This document shows, one piece after another, positions 5,817-6,298 of a DNA stretch of 6,298 bases. The DNA is from Chloroflexia bacterium (GTDB taxonomy: Bacteria; Chloroflexota; Chloroflexia; Thermomicrobiales; UBA6265). The first letter of the stretch is position 1. The number at the start of each line of letters is the position of its first letter. The stretch spans positions 1-6,298 of the forward strand of contig JACCYK010000429.1 of assembly GCA_013696525.1 (NCBI GenBank). Reading direction: 5' to 3'. The notes beneath the pieces are model-generated. The model was not told the origin of the DNA. It ran no database searches and saw only the letters and a program-made list of their open reading frames with translations. Made by a program: the position numbers and the translations under genes.

Positions 5817-6298
5817 CTAGCTGCCGACCGCACGGACCTGATCGAGCGCGGCCGCGGCCGCGGCCAAGGCGGCGGGGCGGCCGTCGGCGTCCGGGGCGGA
5901 GAGCTCCCGCCCCACGCTGCCCTGGTAGGCGCCGCGCACCAACTGCCGCAGTAGGAAGACCGTGTCGTCGTCGTCGCGGGAGCCGGAAAGCCAGACGGTC
6001 ATGCCTCGCGCTCCCGCCACCCCTTGCAGGCGGACGCCGCCCCGGCGCCGGGTGACGCCGCCGAGCTCGGTCCAGCGGCGCAACGGCGTGCGCCCGGCCA
6101 TGATGCCCTCGGTGGTCAGCGTGTACGACATCGGCCAGGCGATCAGCAGTCCAAAGGTGATTGGAATCGCCGCGATCACCGGGGCCGGGGCCAGCCGAAG
6201 GGAGAGGGCGAGCGCCGCCAGGGCCAGGCCGATCAGGGCCGGCGGGCCGTGCCGGCGCAGCCGCCCCAGCAACGACAACGGGATCCGGTGGACGAGCG
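5817..6298 (-). CDS. Membrane protein with two helices and a bacterial PH-like segment, N terminus cut by window edge
   Basis: The minus-strand frame is open from the window edge to TAG (complement of 5817-5819), giving 159 visible residues. A TTG at 6278 could act as a start, but it has no ribosome site and the frame continues upstream as LVHRIP, so I treat the gene as running past the edge. Two hydrophobic helices (about visible residues 19-34 and 38-56) are separated by a short Pro-containing turn. They are followed by SYTLTTEGIMAGRTPLRRWTELGGVTRR, a pattern like bacterial PH domain (DUF304/YdbS-type) membrane proteins, where a transmembrane hairpin leads into a beta-rich cytoplasmic domain. 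The end is Ala-rich (PAALAAAAAAL), probably helical. Function is unknown. Its gene converges on the epoxide hydrolase and shows no evident functional link to it. Confidence 0.7.
   Translation of the reverse strand, partial: LVHRIPLSLLGRLRRHGPPALIGLALAALALSLRLAPAPVIAAIPITFGLLIAWPMSYTLTTEGIMAGRTPLRRWTELGGVTRRRGGVRLQGVAGARGMTVWLSGSRDDDDTVFLLRQLVRGAYQGSVGRELSAPDADGRPAALAAAAAALDQVRAVGS

Overview
This is a GC-rich (high-GC third positions) bacterial window with ordinary gene density and no RNA genes, CRISPR arrays or insertion sequences that I can see. The protein styles suggest a high-GC Gram-positive or a Chloroflexota of the Thermomicrobia type: a secreted SnoaL-like protein with an Ala/Thr/Pro-rich mature N terminus, an actinobacterial-style WYL regulator, and an HGWP-type epoxide hydrolase. 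This is inference from protein style only, and I cannot separate the two groups.

Left edge (1-1107): the C-terminal part of a NodB-type polysaccharide deacetylase runs in from outside the window. It is followed by about 200 bases without a convincing gene. Next comes an N-terminally truncated remnant of a flavin-dependent monooxygenase (the C-terminal ~110 residues only), which I read as a decayed gene.

Metal-resistance operon (1118-2695, plus strand): a CsoR/RcnR-family metal-sensing repressor lies 12 bases ahead of a cation diffusion facilitator (CDF) exporter with a very His-rich N terminus. A perfect 10-bp-arm palindrome ends two bases before the regulator's start codon. It contains the regulator's Shine-Dalgarno sequence, and perhaps its -10 box. 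The regulator's metal ligands have H-C-H-C spacing, the pattern of nickel/cobalt-type rather than copper-type members. The simplest reading is that metal lifts repression and the CDF pump expels Ni, Co or Zn.

Centre-right (2750-5749): a secreted SnoaL/NTF2-fold protein and, upstream of it on the same minus strand, a WYL-domain transcription regulator. The regulator is divergent from a plus-strand alpha/beta-hydrolase epoxide hydrolase. The AT-rich region between the two (4395-4486) holds repeated operator-like sequences, so the regulator probably controls itself and the hydrolase. The epoxide hydrolase has an unusual acidic insertion containing a short tandem duplication.

Right edge (5817-6298): a minus-strand membrane protein with two helices and a bacterial PH-like segment. 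Its N terminus lies beyond the window.

The individual families here are all known. The points most worth checking are the compact operator/ribosome-site arrangement of the metal operon, the epoxide hydrolase insertion, and the repeated sites in the divergent intergenic region.
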